A stretch of DNA of 34,753 nt from contig JACDQI010000006.1 of the NCBI GenBank assembly GCA_015657675.1, positions 1 to 34,753 on the forward strand. The letters run 5' to 3'. A program made the translations under genes and the position numbers. Shown here piece after piece: positions 7,903-16,473 of the stretch (within the stretch, counting starts at the first letter, position 1; the number at the start of each line of letters is the position of its first letter). The notes under the pieces were generated by a model. That model saw nothing but the letters and a program-made list of their open reading frames with translations. It was not told where the DNA came from and searched no databases. Source of the stretch: Devosia sp. Its GTDB lineage: Bacteria; Pseudomonadota; Alphaproteobacteria; Rhizobiales; Devosiaceae.

Positions 7903-9492
7903 ATGCTCGAACGCAACTATCTCAGCCCCGGCCGCTCCGCAGCGATCGGCGAAAATGGCATGGCCGCGACCTCACACCCGCTGGCGACGCTGGCCGCGAT
8001 CGACATTCTGCGCGCCGGCGGCAACGCCATGGACGCGGCATTGGCAGCCGTGGCAGTGCAATGCGTTGTCGAGCCCGCGATGACCGGCATTGGCGGCGAC
8101 TACTTCGCCATTGTCGCGCCGCAGGGCAAGGCGCCGCGCAGCTTCAACGGCTCGGGCTGGTCGCCCGCTGGCATCTCGGCCGACGCCTTGCGCGCCTCCG
8201 GCCTCACCTCGATCCCCGAGGACTCCCCGCACGCCGTCACCATCCCCGGCGCCGTCGACGCCTGGTGCCAGCTCTCCGCCAGCTACGGCACCATGGACCT
8301 GGCGCGCCTGCTGCAGCCCGCCATCGCCCTGGCCGAGAACGGCTACCGCGTCACCGGGCGTGTCGCCCTAGATTGGGGCCGCTATGCAGCCCGTGTCCGC
8401 AAACTGCCCTCCGCCGCGGCGCACTATCTTCCTAACAACATGGCGCCGCGCACCGGCGACCTGTTCCGCAGCCCCGCTCTGGCCGAAACCCTGCGCGCCA
8501 TCGGCAGCAAGGGGCGCGACGCCTTCTACCGCGGTCCTGTCGCCGAGGAACTCGTCGCCACCCTCAACGCCTTGGGCGGCACGCATCAGCTGGACGATTT
8601 CGAATCCTTCGCCGGCCTCCACACCCAGCCGATCTCTGCAAAATTCCGTGGCCACGACGTGCTCGAGTGTCCGCCTAATGGCCAGGGCCTCGCCGCGTTG
8701 ATCATCGCCCGCATCCTCGATGGCTTCGATCTCTCCGACGCCGCCGTCAGCGAAGCCGATCGTATCCACATCCTCGCCGAGGCCAGCAAGGCCGCCTACA
8801 AGGTGCGCGACCTGCTGATCGCCGACCCGGCGCACATGACCCGCAGCGTCGAAGAGTTGCTCTCCGACCACTTCATCGCCGGCCTTCGGGCCCCCATCCG
8901 CCTCGACACAGCTCTGCCCGAAAGCACCTGGGACGGCCCGATCCACCGCGACACGGTCTATCTCACCGTCGTGGACAAAGACCGCAACTGCGTCTCACTG
9001 ATCAACTCGGTCTTTGCCAGCTTCGGCAGCGGCATCTATGCGCCCAAGTCCGGCGTCCTGCTGCAGAACCGCGGCAGCGGTTTCTCGCTCCGCGCCGGCC
9101 ACCCCAACGAGCTGGCCCCGCGCAAGCGCCCTCTCCACACCATCATCCCGGGCATGCTGATGAAGGACGGAGTCCCGGTCATGCCATTCGGCGTCATGGG
9201 CGGCCAGTTCCAGGCCGTTGGCCACGGGCACTTCCTCACTCACGTGCTCGACCGCGGCTACGACCCGCAGCACGCCAACGAGGCGCCGCGCAGCTTTGCC
9301 TTCGGTGGCACGCTGACCCTCGAACCGGGCTTCGGCGACGCCGTCCGCGCCGACCTCGAAGGCCGCGGCCACAACACCGCCTGGGCGGCCGAACCGATCG
9401 GCGGCTGCCAGGCCATCTACATCGACAATGCACGCGGCGTCCTCATCGGTGGCTCCGACCACCGCAAGGATGGCATGGCGCTCGGCTACTGA
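7903..9492 (+). CDS. Gamma-glutamyltransferase-family protein (Ntn hydrolase)
   Basis: This 529-residue protein matches the gamma-glutamyltransferase fold along its whole length. The N-terminal part has AATSHPLATLAAIDILRAGGNAMDAALA and GIGGDYFAIV. The nucleophile region is HRDTVYLTVVDKDRN followed by SFGSGIYAPKSGVLLQNRGSGF. The threonine of DTVYL aligns with the autocatalytic cleavage threonine of the family, but the usual following Thr-His is Val-Tyr, as in the divergent YwrD-like branch. No signal peptide is evident, so it may be cytoplasmic. The ATG at 7903 is chosen since family proteins start near NYLSPGRSAAIGENG. It sits eight bases before a TauE-like gene. Transferase versus simple amide hydrolase activity cannot be decided. 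Confidence 0.85.
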   Translation: MLERNYLSPGRSAAIGENGMAATSHPLATLAAIDILRAGGNAMDAALAAVAVQCVVEPAMTGIGGDYFAIVAPQGKAPRSFNGSGWSPAGISADALRASGLTSIPEDSPHAVTIPGAVDAWCQLSASYGTMDLARLLQPAIALAENGYRVTGRVALDWGRYAARVRKLPSAAAHYLPNNMAPRTGDLFRSPALAETLRAIGSKGRDAFYRGPVAEELVATLNALGGTHQLDDFESFAGLHTQPISAKFRGHDVLECPPNGQGLAALIIARILDGFDLSDAAVSEADRIHILAEASKAAYKVRDLLIADPAHMTRSVEELLSDHFIAGLRAPIRLDTALPESTWDGPIHRDTVYLTVVDKDRNCVSLINSVFASFGSGIYAPKSGVLLQNRGSGFSLRAGHPNELAPRKRPLHTIIPGMLMKDGVPVMPFGVMGGQFQAVGHGHFLTHVLDRGYDPQHANEAPRSFAFGGTLTLEPGFGDAVRADLEGRGHNTAWAAEPIGGCQAIYIDNARGVLIGGSDHRKDGMALGY

Positions 9493-9500
9493 GAGGCATC

Positions 9501-10322
9501 GTGGATTTCATTGCTCAATATGGTCCGTGGATCATCGCCATGGCCATTACCGGCATCGCTGCCGGGTTCGTTGCCGGCCTCCTCGGCGTCGGTGGCGGCA
9601 TCGTCATCGTGCCGGTGCTTGATCTGGTACTCACGGCCTTTCACGTCGATATCTCGATCCGCATGAAGGTCGCCGTAGCGACCTCGCTTGCCACCATCAT
9701 CGCCACCTCCTGGGCCTCGGCCAAATCGCACCGCAAGCACAAGGCGGTGGATTTCGAGCTGCTCAAGACCTGGGGGCCGATGATTTTCCTCGGCGTCGTC
9801 ATCGGCACCTTCATTGCCGGCGTCGTCGATGGCCGGGTGCTTACCCTCGTCTTCGCCGTCACCGCGCTGCTGGTGGCCGCCAACATGATCCTGCGCGCCA
9901 ACAGCCCCAAGCTGCGCGACGGTTTTCCCAACCCGGTGGTGAAAGCCGGCCTTGGCATGATTGTGGGCCTTATCTCAGCCATGATGGGCATCGGCGGCGG
10001 CACGCTCAGCGTGCCCATCCTCACCGCCTTCGGCGCCGACATCCGCCGCGCCGTCGGCACCGCCTCGGCCATCGGCTTCATCATCGCCATCCCCGGCACA
10101 ATCGGCTACATCATCGCCGGCTGGAGCGTCCCCGGATTACCCCCGTTCTCGCTCGGCTACGTCAACCTGGCCGCACTGGTAGCGATCATTCCGCTCTCCA
10201 TGCTCACCGCGCCCCTCGGCGCCAAGACCGCCCACAACGTGCCGCGGAAGTACCTCTCCTACGGTTTCGGCATCTTCCTCGTCGCCACCTCGATCAAGAT
10301 GTTCTGGAGCCTGCTGAGCTGA
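9501..10322 (+). CDS. TauE/SafE-family sulfite/anion exporter
   Basis: This 273-residue membrane protein has about eight hydrophobic helices and the two family repeats, GFVAGLLGVGGGIVIVPVL near the N-terminus and GLISAMMGIGGGTLSVPIL in the second half. It starts at GTG with the site GAGAGG just upstream, eight bases after the GGT-like gene, so the two are probably one operon. Family members move sulfite, sulfoacetate or other organic anions out of the cell. The neighbour suggests sulfur or glutathione-related traffic, but this is inference. Confidence 0.9.
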   Translation: MDFIAQYGPWIIAMAITGIAAGFVAGLLGVGGGIVIVPVLDLVLTAFHVDISIRMKVAVATSLATIIATSWASAKSHRKHKAVDFELLKTWGPMIFLGVVIGTFIAGVVDGRVLTLVFAVTALLVAANMILRANSPKLRDGFPNPVVKAGLGMIVGLISAMMGIGGGTLSVPILTAFGADIRRAVGTASAIGFIIAIPGTIGYIIAGWSVPGLPPFSLGYVNLAALVAIIPLSMLTAPLGAKTAHNVPRKYLSYGFGIFLVATSIKMFWSLLS

Positions 10323-10367
10323 GCCGCTCGCCCCAGGGCCAAGATTTGTCAGCCAAATTGATAAAGC

Positions 10368-10388
10368 CGACGCGCGGATCGCGCGTCG
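10368..10388. repeat. GC-rich hairpin between the TauE and VOC genes
   Basis: CGACGCGCG (10368-10376) and CGCGCGTCG (10380-10388) form a perfect 9-bp stem with a three-base loop. No T run follows, so it may end transcription weakly, stabilise the 3' end, or act as an operator. Confidence 0.6.
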
Positions 10389-10483
10389 TCGTCGCGATTT
10401 GATGAACGATCTGTCGGCCGGCAGCATCTGCCGCGTGCCAACACTATGCACTATGTGCTGTTCACCACACACCGGAGGACGAC

Positions 10484-11437
10484 ATGACTCTCGAGCTCAA
10501 GGGCATCCACCACCTGACCGCCATCACCGCTCAGGCCAAGCGCAACGTCGCCTTTTACACCAAGACGCTGGGCATGCGGCTGATCAAGAAGACCGTGAAT
10601 CAGGACGATACCTCGGCCTACCACCTCTTTTATGGCGACGGCATCGCCTCCCCGGGCGCCGATCTCACCTTCTTCGATTGGCCAACCACTCCCGAACGCC
10701 GCGGCACCCACTCGGTCAACCGCACCGGACTACGTGTCAAATCCGAAGCCGACCTCGAGTGGTGGAAGCAGCACCTTACTGCAGCTGGCGTCGCCTCCGG
10801 CAATATCAAGGAGCGCGCCGGGCACCTGTCGCTCGACTTCGAGGACTTCGAAGGCCAGCGCTTCCGTCTCGTGGCCGACCCGAACTCTGCACCCGCCCAC
10901 CCGTGGGACCGCAGCCCAATCCCGGCCGAGCATCAGATCATTGGCCTGGGGCCCATCACCATGTCGGTGCCCAATCTCTCGCGCACCGCGCCGGTGCTCG
11001 AAAAGATCATGAACATGCGCGAGGTCCGCACATATCCGGCGCGGGAGAAGAATGGCGCCATCCATGTCTTCGAGATGGGCGAGGGCGGCGCGGCGGCCGA
11101 ACTGCATGTCGAAGTGAACCCCGACCTGCCGGTGGCGCGCCAGGGCGCCGGCGCCGTGCATCATGTCGCCTTCCGCACGCCCAACAAGGAAGAGTTCGAC
11201 CAGTGGGTCAAGCGCGTCGGCACGTTCGGCGTCCCGTCCAGCGGCGAGGTCGAACGCTACTACTTCACCTCGCTCTACTTCCGCGAGCCGAACGGCATCC
11301 TCTTCGAGATCGCCACTGACGGTCCCGGTTTCACCGCCGACGAACCGCTCGAAACCCTCGGCGAACGCCTCTCGCTGCCGCCCTTCCTTGAGGGGCAGCG
11401 CGGCCAGATCGAAGCCGGCCTCAAGCCACTGGAATAG
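10484..11437 (+). CDS. VOC-family ring-cleaving dioxygenase (MhqO-like)
   Basis: This 317-residue protein is built of two vicinal-oxygen-chelate modules. The first is [36 protein letters not shown]...HLFYGDG; the second begins [22 protein letters not shown] and runs to HHVAFRTP and [13 protein letters not shown]. Histidines in GIHHLT and HHVAF plus the glutamate of [10 protein letters not shown] are the likely metal ligands. This subgroup is often annotated as glyoxalase or hydroquinone/catechol-type dioxygenase and is linked to quinone or electrophile stress in Bacillus (MhqO). A GGAGG site precedes the ATG. It stands alone after a 161-base gap. Confidence 0.85.
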   Translation: MTLELKGIHHLTAITAQAKRNVAFYTKTLGMRLIKKTVNQDDTSAYHLFYGDGIASPGADLTFFDWPTTPERRGTHSVNRTGLRVKSEADLEWWKQHLTAAGVASGNIKERAGHLSLDFEDFEGQRFRLVADPNSAPAHPWDRSPIPAEHQIIGLGPITMSVPNLSRTAPVLEKIMNMREVRTYPAREKNGAIHVFEMGEGGAAAELHVEVNPDLPVARQGAGAVHHVAFRTPNKEEFDQWVKRVGTFGVPSSGEVERYYFTSLYFREPNGILFEIATDGPGFTADEPLETLGERLSLPPFLEGQRGQIEAGLKPLE

Positions 11438-11449
11438 CGACAAGTTTGC

Positions 11450-11461
11450 GCAAAATTTTGC
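11450..11461. repeat. AT-rich perfect palindrome GCAAAATTTTGC
   Basis: A 12-base perfect palindrome lies just after the VOC gene stop and about 110 bases before the small exported-protein gene. It could be a regulator site for the latter. No matching regulator is nearby. Confidence 0.4.
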
Positions 11462-11570
11462 TTCGAACCCAGAGAGATGGAGCCTTGTGACCCCATGTAA
11501 AACTACGTACGGTCACGGAGCCTGAAAGCCCGGGGGCGGGATTGAAAGAAACCGTAATGAGGACTTATCC

Positions 11571-11861
11571 ATGCCTGCCTCGAATTCTCGCAGTAAAAAA
11601 TTGCTTCTCGTCGCTGGTCTGCTGACCGCCGGCCTCGTCGGCCCGGCTACCATCGCGTCCACCAGCGCTAACGATATCGTGGGTGACGTCCAGCACTTTG
11701 TCACCTGCTTTGGCTTCATGATCAACGACCAGCCAAGCCACAAACAGAACTGCCAGCCCAACCGCGTGATCGTGCCGTTCGAGTCGCTGTCGACGCCGGT
11801 TGCGGGTGGCGCCGCGATCGTGACGCCGGCGGCAGTTACACCGGCACAATCGTTTCTTTAG
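11571..11861 (+). CDS. Small exported protein of unknown function
   Basis: This 96-residue protein has a signal peptide of about 33 residues (KKLLLVAGLLTAGLVGPATIAS, probable cut near TSA-ND). The mature part is about 60 residues and has two cysteines (VTCFGFM and KQNCQPN) that could pair, and a Pro/Ala/Val-rich tail ending AAVTPAQSFL. A weak ribosome site (GAGGA, 11558-11562) precedes the ATG. I do not recognise the family. A strong terminator about 37 bases past its stop shows that it is a complete transcription unit, which supports it being a real gene. Confidence 0.6.
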   Translation: MPASNSRSKKLLLVAGLLTAGLVGPATIASTSANDIVGDVQHFVTCFGFMINDQPSHKQNCQPNRVIVPFESLSTPVAGGAAIVTPAAVTPAQSFL

Positions 11862-13019
11862 TTGAGTTTGTCGGCGCTTAGAGTGCGTCCCATTCTGCCC
11901 GCCGAGCCATCTCGGCGGGTTTTTCTTGTCGTTGGGTTCGCACTCGTCGGAATTCTCGTTCGCTACTTGATCTTTGCTTTGAGCAAGGACGAGAATTTCA
12001 GCAGCTTCATAGCCGCCCACTGCGTCTACGATTGCGGCTCATACACAAGCATCATTGAGGGTGGTTACAATCTCGCAATTGGAGAAGACGACCAACCGCA
12101 ACGCGCGAACTGGGCGTTCTTTCCGGCCTATCCACTACTTGCCTGGCCCATGGTCAAACTCCTCGGACTTTCACCCGCACTGGCGGGTTTTGTCTTGTCC
12201 AACCTCTTGATCATCGTGGCGGCGACAATCAGCCGCCCAATTTTTTCAAAACCTGAAAGCTATTGGCTCTTCGTCGCGACCCTAATGGTCGGTCCATTCT
12301 CGGTACTATTCTCGTCGCTCTACACCGAGAGCCTTTTTGTCCTGCTGACCATCCTTACCGTGCGCAGCCTGAGGCGCGGCGCCTATCTCGCAGCGGGCGG
12401 CTGGATTGCACTGCTCTCGGCCACTCGGATTACCGGCGTACTGATGGTTTTTGGTCTTTTGGCGCAGGTAGCGGCCGACCACCATAGCTCAGGCGGCAAA
12501 TGGCGAACTCTGCCAAATCGCATTTTCGCGGATGCCAATCTGCTTCTGGCATTCCTCGTCGCGCCACTCGGTCTCTTTGCCTACATGGCGTTTCTCTACG
12601 GATTGACAGGCGACCCCGTAGCATTCTCGCACATTCAGCGCAGTTGGGGCCGCGGGTTCGATCTTCCGTTTGCAGCTGTGCTTGACGCCTTTGCCAATGG
12701 CTGGCGTCTCGACTACTTCGGGCTGTTGCGACAAAGCTGGGCCTTAGCAGCGATGATCGGATTGGGTCTTTCGGCAGCGCTGGCCTGGCGCGGAAGATAC
12801 GCTGAAGCCGTCTTCTGTGCGCTTTGCATCATCGCCTCGCTGTCGAGCGGCATCGGTTCGATGGTCCGCTTCGTTGCTGGCCTCGCACCACTCGGCATGA
12901 TCCTTTGTGAACTGCTGGCAGTGAAGCATTGGAAGCTAGTCATGACACTGGTTCTGGCCCTTCTGGCCGACGCCGTCGTCACCGTTGGCTGGTTCAACAA
13001 ATCCATGTTCCTGATGTGA
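11862..13019 (+). CDS. PIG-V-like mannosyltransferase, multi-pass membrane glycosyltransferase; start uncertain
   Basis: This is an integral membrane protein with many hydrophobic helices. The luminal-type loop CVYDCGSYTSIIEGGYN, followed by NWAFFPAYPLLAWPMVKLLG, is typical of PIG-V-like mannosyltransferases that use polyprenyl-linked sugars. All standard in-frame starts before the first helix (TTG 11862, TTG 11868, GTG 11883) lie upstream of or against a terminator hairpin at 11898-11926, and none has a good ribosome site. I keep the longest reading. Its stop overlaps the start of the next gene (TGATG), so the two are coupled. It probably adds a sugar on the outer face of the inner membrane; the acceptor is unknown. 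Confidence 0.75.
   Translation: MSLSALRVRPILPAEPSRRVFLVVGFALVGILVRYLIFALSKDENFSSFIAAHCVYDCGSYTSIIEGGYNLAIGEDDQPQRANWAFFPAYPLLAWPMVKLLGLSPALAGFVLSNLLIIVAATISRPIFSKPESYWLFVATLMVGPFSVLFSSLYTESLFVLLTILTVRSLRRGAYLAAGGWIALLSATRITGVLMVFGLLAQVAADHHSSGGKWRTLPNRIFADANLLLAFLVAPLGLFAYMAFLYGLTGDPVAFSHIQRSWGRGFDLPFAAVLDAFANGWRLDYFGLLRQSWALAAMIGLGLSAALAWRGRYAEAVFCALCIIASLSSGIGSMVRFVAGLAPLGMILCELLAVKHWKLVMTLVLALLADAVVTVGWFNKSMFLM
11898..11926 (+). terminator. Rho-independent terminator inside the 5' end of the glycosyltransferase reading frame
   Basis: CCCGCCGAG (11898-11906) and CTCGGCGGG (11911-11919) form a 9-bp stem with a CCAT loop, followed at once by TTTTTCTT. It ends the small exported-protein transcript and also lies over codons 13-22 of the following reading frame. 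Confidence 0.88.
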
Positions 13020-13606
13020 TGATCGCGCTCCGGAACATCGCCATCGGCGTGCTGGCCGCATTCGAACTGGGCGTGGTGTGGCTCGTCTTCAATCCCAACG
13101 TCTCGGACCGTTACCGAGCCTACTTCATCCAGCGCACGACCGACTGCTGGCCGGGCGATCCGAGTGGCATGATCGAACCAAACCAGCCCATCTCCTTTGC
13201 CGAAACCGAGGTCAGCGATGCAGCAAAAAACATCCTGCTTTGCGGCTGGCTCGACACCGAAGTGACCGGAACCTGGTCGTATGGTCCAGAGGCGCGCCTG
13301 CTGCTTCAGCTCAAGTCAGGATCTGCAGCACAACTAGACTTTAACCTGCTCCCCTTCGTCACCCAGGATCATCCGCGCCAGCGCGTCTCCATCACTGCCA
13401 ATGATCAGCCCCTCAGCGAGCTTGAACTGACGGCCAACTCGGCGCCTGAAATCACCATCACACTCCCGCCCACCGCCATCCCGGAAGACGGCCGTGTTGA
13501 TCTCGGCTTCCAGTTGCCCGATGCGGTATCGCTCCGTGAACTCGGCATATCGACCGACCGCCGCAAACTCGGCATCCGGCTGCTCTCGCTCACCGTCCAC
13601 CAATAG
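13019..13606 (+). CDS. Membrane-anchored protein of unknown function coupled to the glycosyltransferase
   Basis: This 195-residue protein begins with one transmembrane anchor (MIALRNIAIGVLAAFELGVVWLVF). The remaining extracytoplasmic part is rich in beta-strand-like alternation (RLLLQLKSGSAAQLDFNLLPFV, RVSITANDQPLSELELTANS, PEITITLPPTAI) and probably forms a beta sandwich, as seen in proteins that accompany membrane sugar transferases. Two cysteines (TTDCWPGD and LLCGWLD) may pair. Its ATG overlaps the stop of the glycosyltransferase by one base. I know no named family and give no function beyond partnership with that enzyme. Confidence 0.7.
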   Translation: MIALRNIAIGVLAAFELGVVWLVFNPNVSDRYRAYFIQRTTDCWPGDPSGMIEPNQPISFAETEVSDAAKNILLCGWLDTEVTGTWSYGPEARLLLQLKSGSAAQLDFNLLPFVTQDHPRQRVSITANDQPLSELELTANSAPEITITLPPTAIPEDGRVDLGFQLPDAVSLRELGISTDRRKLGIRLLSLTVHQ

Positions 13607-13718
13607 CAGGCGAGCGCGGACCTGCGGCAGCAGATCCGCGCCCAGGGAGGCGCCAGCGGGGGGCGGGTTCGACGCCTCCATCTCGGTCCGGGCAGTCGCC
13701 CGGTGGAAGGGAGTGCGT

Positions 13719-15806
13719 CTAGTTCTGGCCGCTGATGATCTCGGCCGAGTTGATCAGCTGCATGAACTCGGCACGATAGCCGTTCTCGTCGCTGCCACGT
13801 GCGCCCTGCGCCAGCGCCTTGATCTGCGCGTAGCTCATATCGCCGTAGTTCGAGCCCTTGAGCTTCTGCGCGAAAGCCGCCACTGCCGCCGCCCAGCGCG
13901 AGTCATCGGACGCCTTGTCGAGGCTGTCCACCGCCAGCGCCGTGGTGATCGGTGTTTCGATCAGCTTTGACACATCGCCATCTGGCGCCTTGTAGCGCAT
14001 CTTGAGGAAACCGATCTCGTCGCTCGGCAGCACAGCGGCAGCCGGCGTGTCGGTGCCATAGCGCAGCGGATCGATCAGCGCCGCGCCCGAGCCGACCGGC
14101 GTGATCTCGTAGATCGCCGTCACCGTATGGCCCGCGCCGATATCCCCGGCATCGACCTTGTCGTTGTTGAAATCCTCGCGGTTGAGCGCTCGGGTCTCAT
14201 AGCCCACCAGCCGGTATTCTGCGACCACCGCCGGATTGAACTCGACCTGGATCTTGAAGTCCTTGGCGATGGTTTCGAGCGTGCCGCCCATCTCCTGCAC
14301 CAGCACCTTCTGGGCTTCCTTGAAGCTGTCGATGTAGCTGGCATTGCCATTGCCGTTCTGCGCCAGCGCCTGCATCGTATCGTCGCCCAGATTGCCCTGG
14401 CCGAAGCCGAGCACAGAGAGCGACACGCCGGCATCGCGCTTGGTCTTGATAAAGGTCTTGAGATCCTCCGGATCTTCGATGCCGACATTGAAGTCGCCAT
14501 CGGTGGCAAGGATCACCCGGTTGATGCCGTCGACCTTGTTCTGCTCAGCCAGCCGATAGGCAAGCTCGATGCCCTCGGCGCCCGCCGTGGAGCCACCCGC
14601 CGACAGCTTCTCCAGCGCCGCCAGAATCTTCGCCTTGTCGCTGGCCCTGGTCGGTTCCAGCACCACCCCGGCCGAACCCGCATAAGCGACGATCGCCACC
14701 GTGTCATTGCCCGAGAGCTGAGCGACCAGCAGGCCAAAGGCGCGCTTCAGCAGTGGCAGCTTATCGGGCTCGTCCATCGAGCCGGAGGTGTCGAGCAGGA
14801 ACACCAGGTTGCTCGGTTTGTCTTCGGTCGCCGGCGGCACATAGCCCTTGATGCCGATCTGCAAGAGCTGCGTCTTGGCATTCCACGGGGTGGGATAGAT
14901 CTGCATGGTGGTCTGGAACGGCGTCTGGATCGACCGCGGCGCCGGGTAGTCATAGTTGAAATAGTTGATCATCTCTTCGATGCGCACGGCATCGGGCTCG
15001 GGCATCCACCCATCGGTCAGCGCCTGCCGCACATAGCTGTACGAGGCCGTGTCGACATCGATCGAGAAGGTCGAAACCGGCTCCTGCGTGACGATCTTGA
15101 CCGGGCTTTCCTCAAAGCTCGAAAAACTGTCGCCCGAGGGCTGGGTTGGCATCGCAACCATAGGCGACGGCGCCGGCATGCCGACGGCCATCTCCTGCAT
15201 GGCTTCCCCGCCGACGACCGCCTCAGTTGCCGCGATCGGCTCGGCCATCACGGCATTGTTGGAGCTCGGCGTGGCGGATTTCTGCGCCATCACGCTGAGA
15301 TCGGCCTCAACTTCATCATCGGCGACAATGCCACCATCGAGCTTGGGCGCATCGGCGGGCGCAACGGGCGCCGTTGTGGCGACTGCCTCGCGCTGAAGTG
15401 TCGTGCCGTCCTGCCCCGGAGCCGTCGCACCCAGATCGCTGACCGGCTGCTCCTTGAGCTCCGCCTCGACCGGCAGGTCGCGCGGCGGCACGCCGATCGG
15501 CGTGATTGCCGTCGACGTATAGAGCTGGTAGCCGAGCGGCAGCAGCAGCAGGGCGACGGCGGCCGTGCCCAGGCCCATCGTGATACGCGTGTCCATGATC
15601 CAACTCCTCTGTGGGATGATGGACCTGAGACGCGCGCCCCAGCCGTGACCTTGGGGTGCCCCTAAGGTTTTTTTCGCCTCGGCATCCTGCGCCGCATCAA
15701 ACGCCAGCATCGCAGCATCCAGCGCACGCCGCCTCGCCTCGGTGGCCGGGGCGGGCATGCGGGTCTGCCTGAGGCGGCTCAGCTTGTCGTCGTCGTGATC
15801 GGTCAT
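13719..15806 (-). CDS. YfbK-type von Willebrand factor A protein with anti-sigma-like N-terminus
   Basis: This is a 695-residue protein. Residues 1-72 are charged and cytoplasmic (LSRLRQTRMPAPATEARRRAL), followed by one transmembrane helix at about 75-95 (GLGTAAVALLLLPLGYQLY). A Pro/Ala/Glu-rich linker follows, then the vWF_A-type segment (TFSIDVDTASYSYVRQAL), then a VWA domain with the metal site DTSGSM at about residue 340 and ATDGDFN further on, and a DUF3520-like C-terminus. The topology places the VWA domain in the periplasm. Its start overlaps the stop of an ECF sigma gene by four bases, the position usually taken by an anti-sigma factor, and the N-terminus has the size and layout of one. 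The family call is firm; the anti-sigma role is inferred. Confidence 0.88.
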   Translation of the reverse strand: MTDHDDDKLSRLRQTRMPAPATEARRRALDAAMLAFDAAQDAEAKKTLGAPQGHGWGARLRSIIPQRSWIMDTRITMGLGTAAVALLLLPLGYQLYTSTAITPIGVPPRDLPVEAELKEQPVSDLGATAPGQDGTTLQREAVATTAPVAPADAPKLDGGIVADDEVEADLSVMAQKSATPSSNNAVMAEPIAATEAVVGGEAMQEMAVGMPAPSPMVAMPTQPSGDSFSSFEESPVKIVTQEPVSTFSIDVDTASYSYVRQALTDGWMPEPDAVRIEEMINYFNYDYPAPRSIQTPFQTTMQIYPTPWNAKTQLLQIGIKGYVPPATEDKPSNLVFLLDTSGSMDEPDKLPLLKRAFGLLVAQLSGNDTVAIVAYAGSAGVVLEPTRASDKAKILAALEKLSAGGSTAGAEGIELAYRLAEQNKVDGINRVILATDGDFNVGIEDPEDLKTFIKTKRDAGVSLSVLGFGQGNLGDDTMQALAQNGNGNASYIDSFKEAQKVLVQEMGGTLETIAKDFKIQVEFNPAVVAEYRLVGYETRALNREDFNNDKVDAGDIGAGHTVTAIYEITPVGSGAALIDPLRYGTDTPAAAVLPSDEIGFLKMRYKAPDGDVSKLIETPITTALAVDSLDKASDDSRWAAAVAAFAQKLKGSNYGDMSYAQIKALAQGARGSDENGYRAEFMQLINSAEIISGQN

Positions 15807-16399
15807 AGCAGACCTCGCAGGGTCTTTTTGGCTTCGTGAATGTGCCAGGAGACCGTGGTTTCCTTGCAGCCCATGATTTCGCCGGCCTGGGCGTGGCTCA
15901 TGTCTTCGGCATAGACCAGCAGCACCGCATCGCGCTGCTGGGTGGGCAGTTGGCGTACCGCTGCCCAGATTTCCTTCATCGCCGTGGCGTCTTCCTGCTC
16001 GGGCAGTTCCTCGTCAGGCGCCACTTCGGCGTAGCGGTCGATATGGCGGCCCCGGCGGCTGCTCGCCCGCTGCATGTCGCGCACGGCGTTGAGCACCACG
16101 CGATAGAGCCAGCTGGTGAACGCGGAACGTCCATCAAAGCTCTTGATGGCTGTCGCCAGTTTGATGCAGACGTCCTGCGCGATGTCTTCGGCATCGCTGC
16201 GCTTGCCGCTCCATTTGCAGGCAATGCGGAAAATGTAGTCGTAGTGCCGCTCGACCAGCTCGCCAAAGGCCGCACGATCGCCGCCGGCCGCCAGCAGCGC
16301 CAGGCTCGCATCAGGAACCGCCGCGCTGAGCGCAGACTGGTCAACGAATGCCGGCATGGCCCCCAAAAACTCCGACCCGTCTGTCATTTCGCGAAACAT
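15803..16399 (-). CDS. ECF-type RNA polymerase sigma factor
   Basis: This 198-residue sigma factor has region 2 (FGELVERHYDYIFRIACKWSG, then DAEDIAQDVCIKLATAI and FTSWLYRVVLNAVRD) and region 4 (EIWAAVRQLPTQQRDAVLL and HAQAGEIMGCKETTVSWHIHEAKKTL). A start at 16387 (MTDGSEFL) is equally possible; neither has a clear ribosome site. It overlaps the VWA gene by four bases, so the pair is one operon and probably one signalling unit. Region 4 contains a cysteine in IMGCKET. The promoter it reads is unknown. Confidence 0.9.
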   Translation of the reverse strand: MFREMTDGSEFLGAMPAFVDQSALSAAVPDASLALLAAGGDRAAFGELVERHYDYIFRIACKWSGKRSDAEDIAQDVCIKLATAIKSFDGRSAFTSWLYRVVLNAVRDMQRASSRRGRHIDRYAEVAPDEELPEQEDATAMKEIWAAVRQLPTQQRDAVLLVYAEDMSHAQAGEIMGCKETTVSWHIHEAKKTLRGLL

Positions 16400-16473
16400 C
16401 TTATGGATGAGACGCCGCCCGCGGGGATATCCTTGGGGCCTGGATTCAGTGTTTTTTGTGATAGAGCAGCGCC

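Noticed and set aside
14127-15665. 512-residue plus-strand open frame
   Set aside because: Antisense to the VWA gene, rich in His, Arg and Asp as expected from the complement of a high-GC gene.
16400-16440. Self-regulated ECF promoter before the sigma gene (GGATATC...CGTCTCA on the minus strand)
   Set aside because: Plausible shape, but the -35 does not match a consensus I can name, so not listed as a feature.
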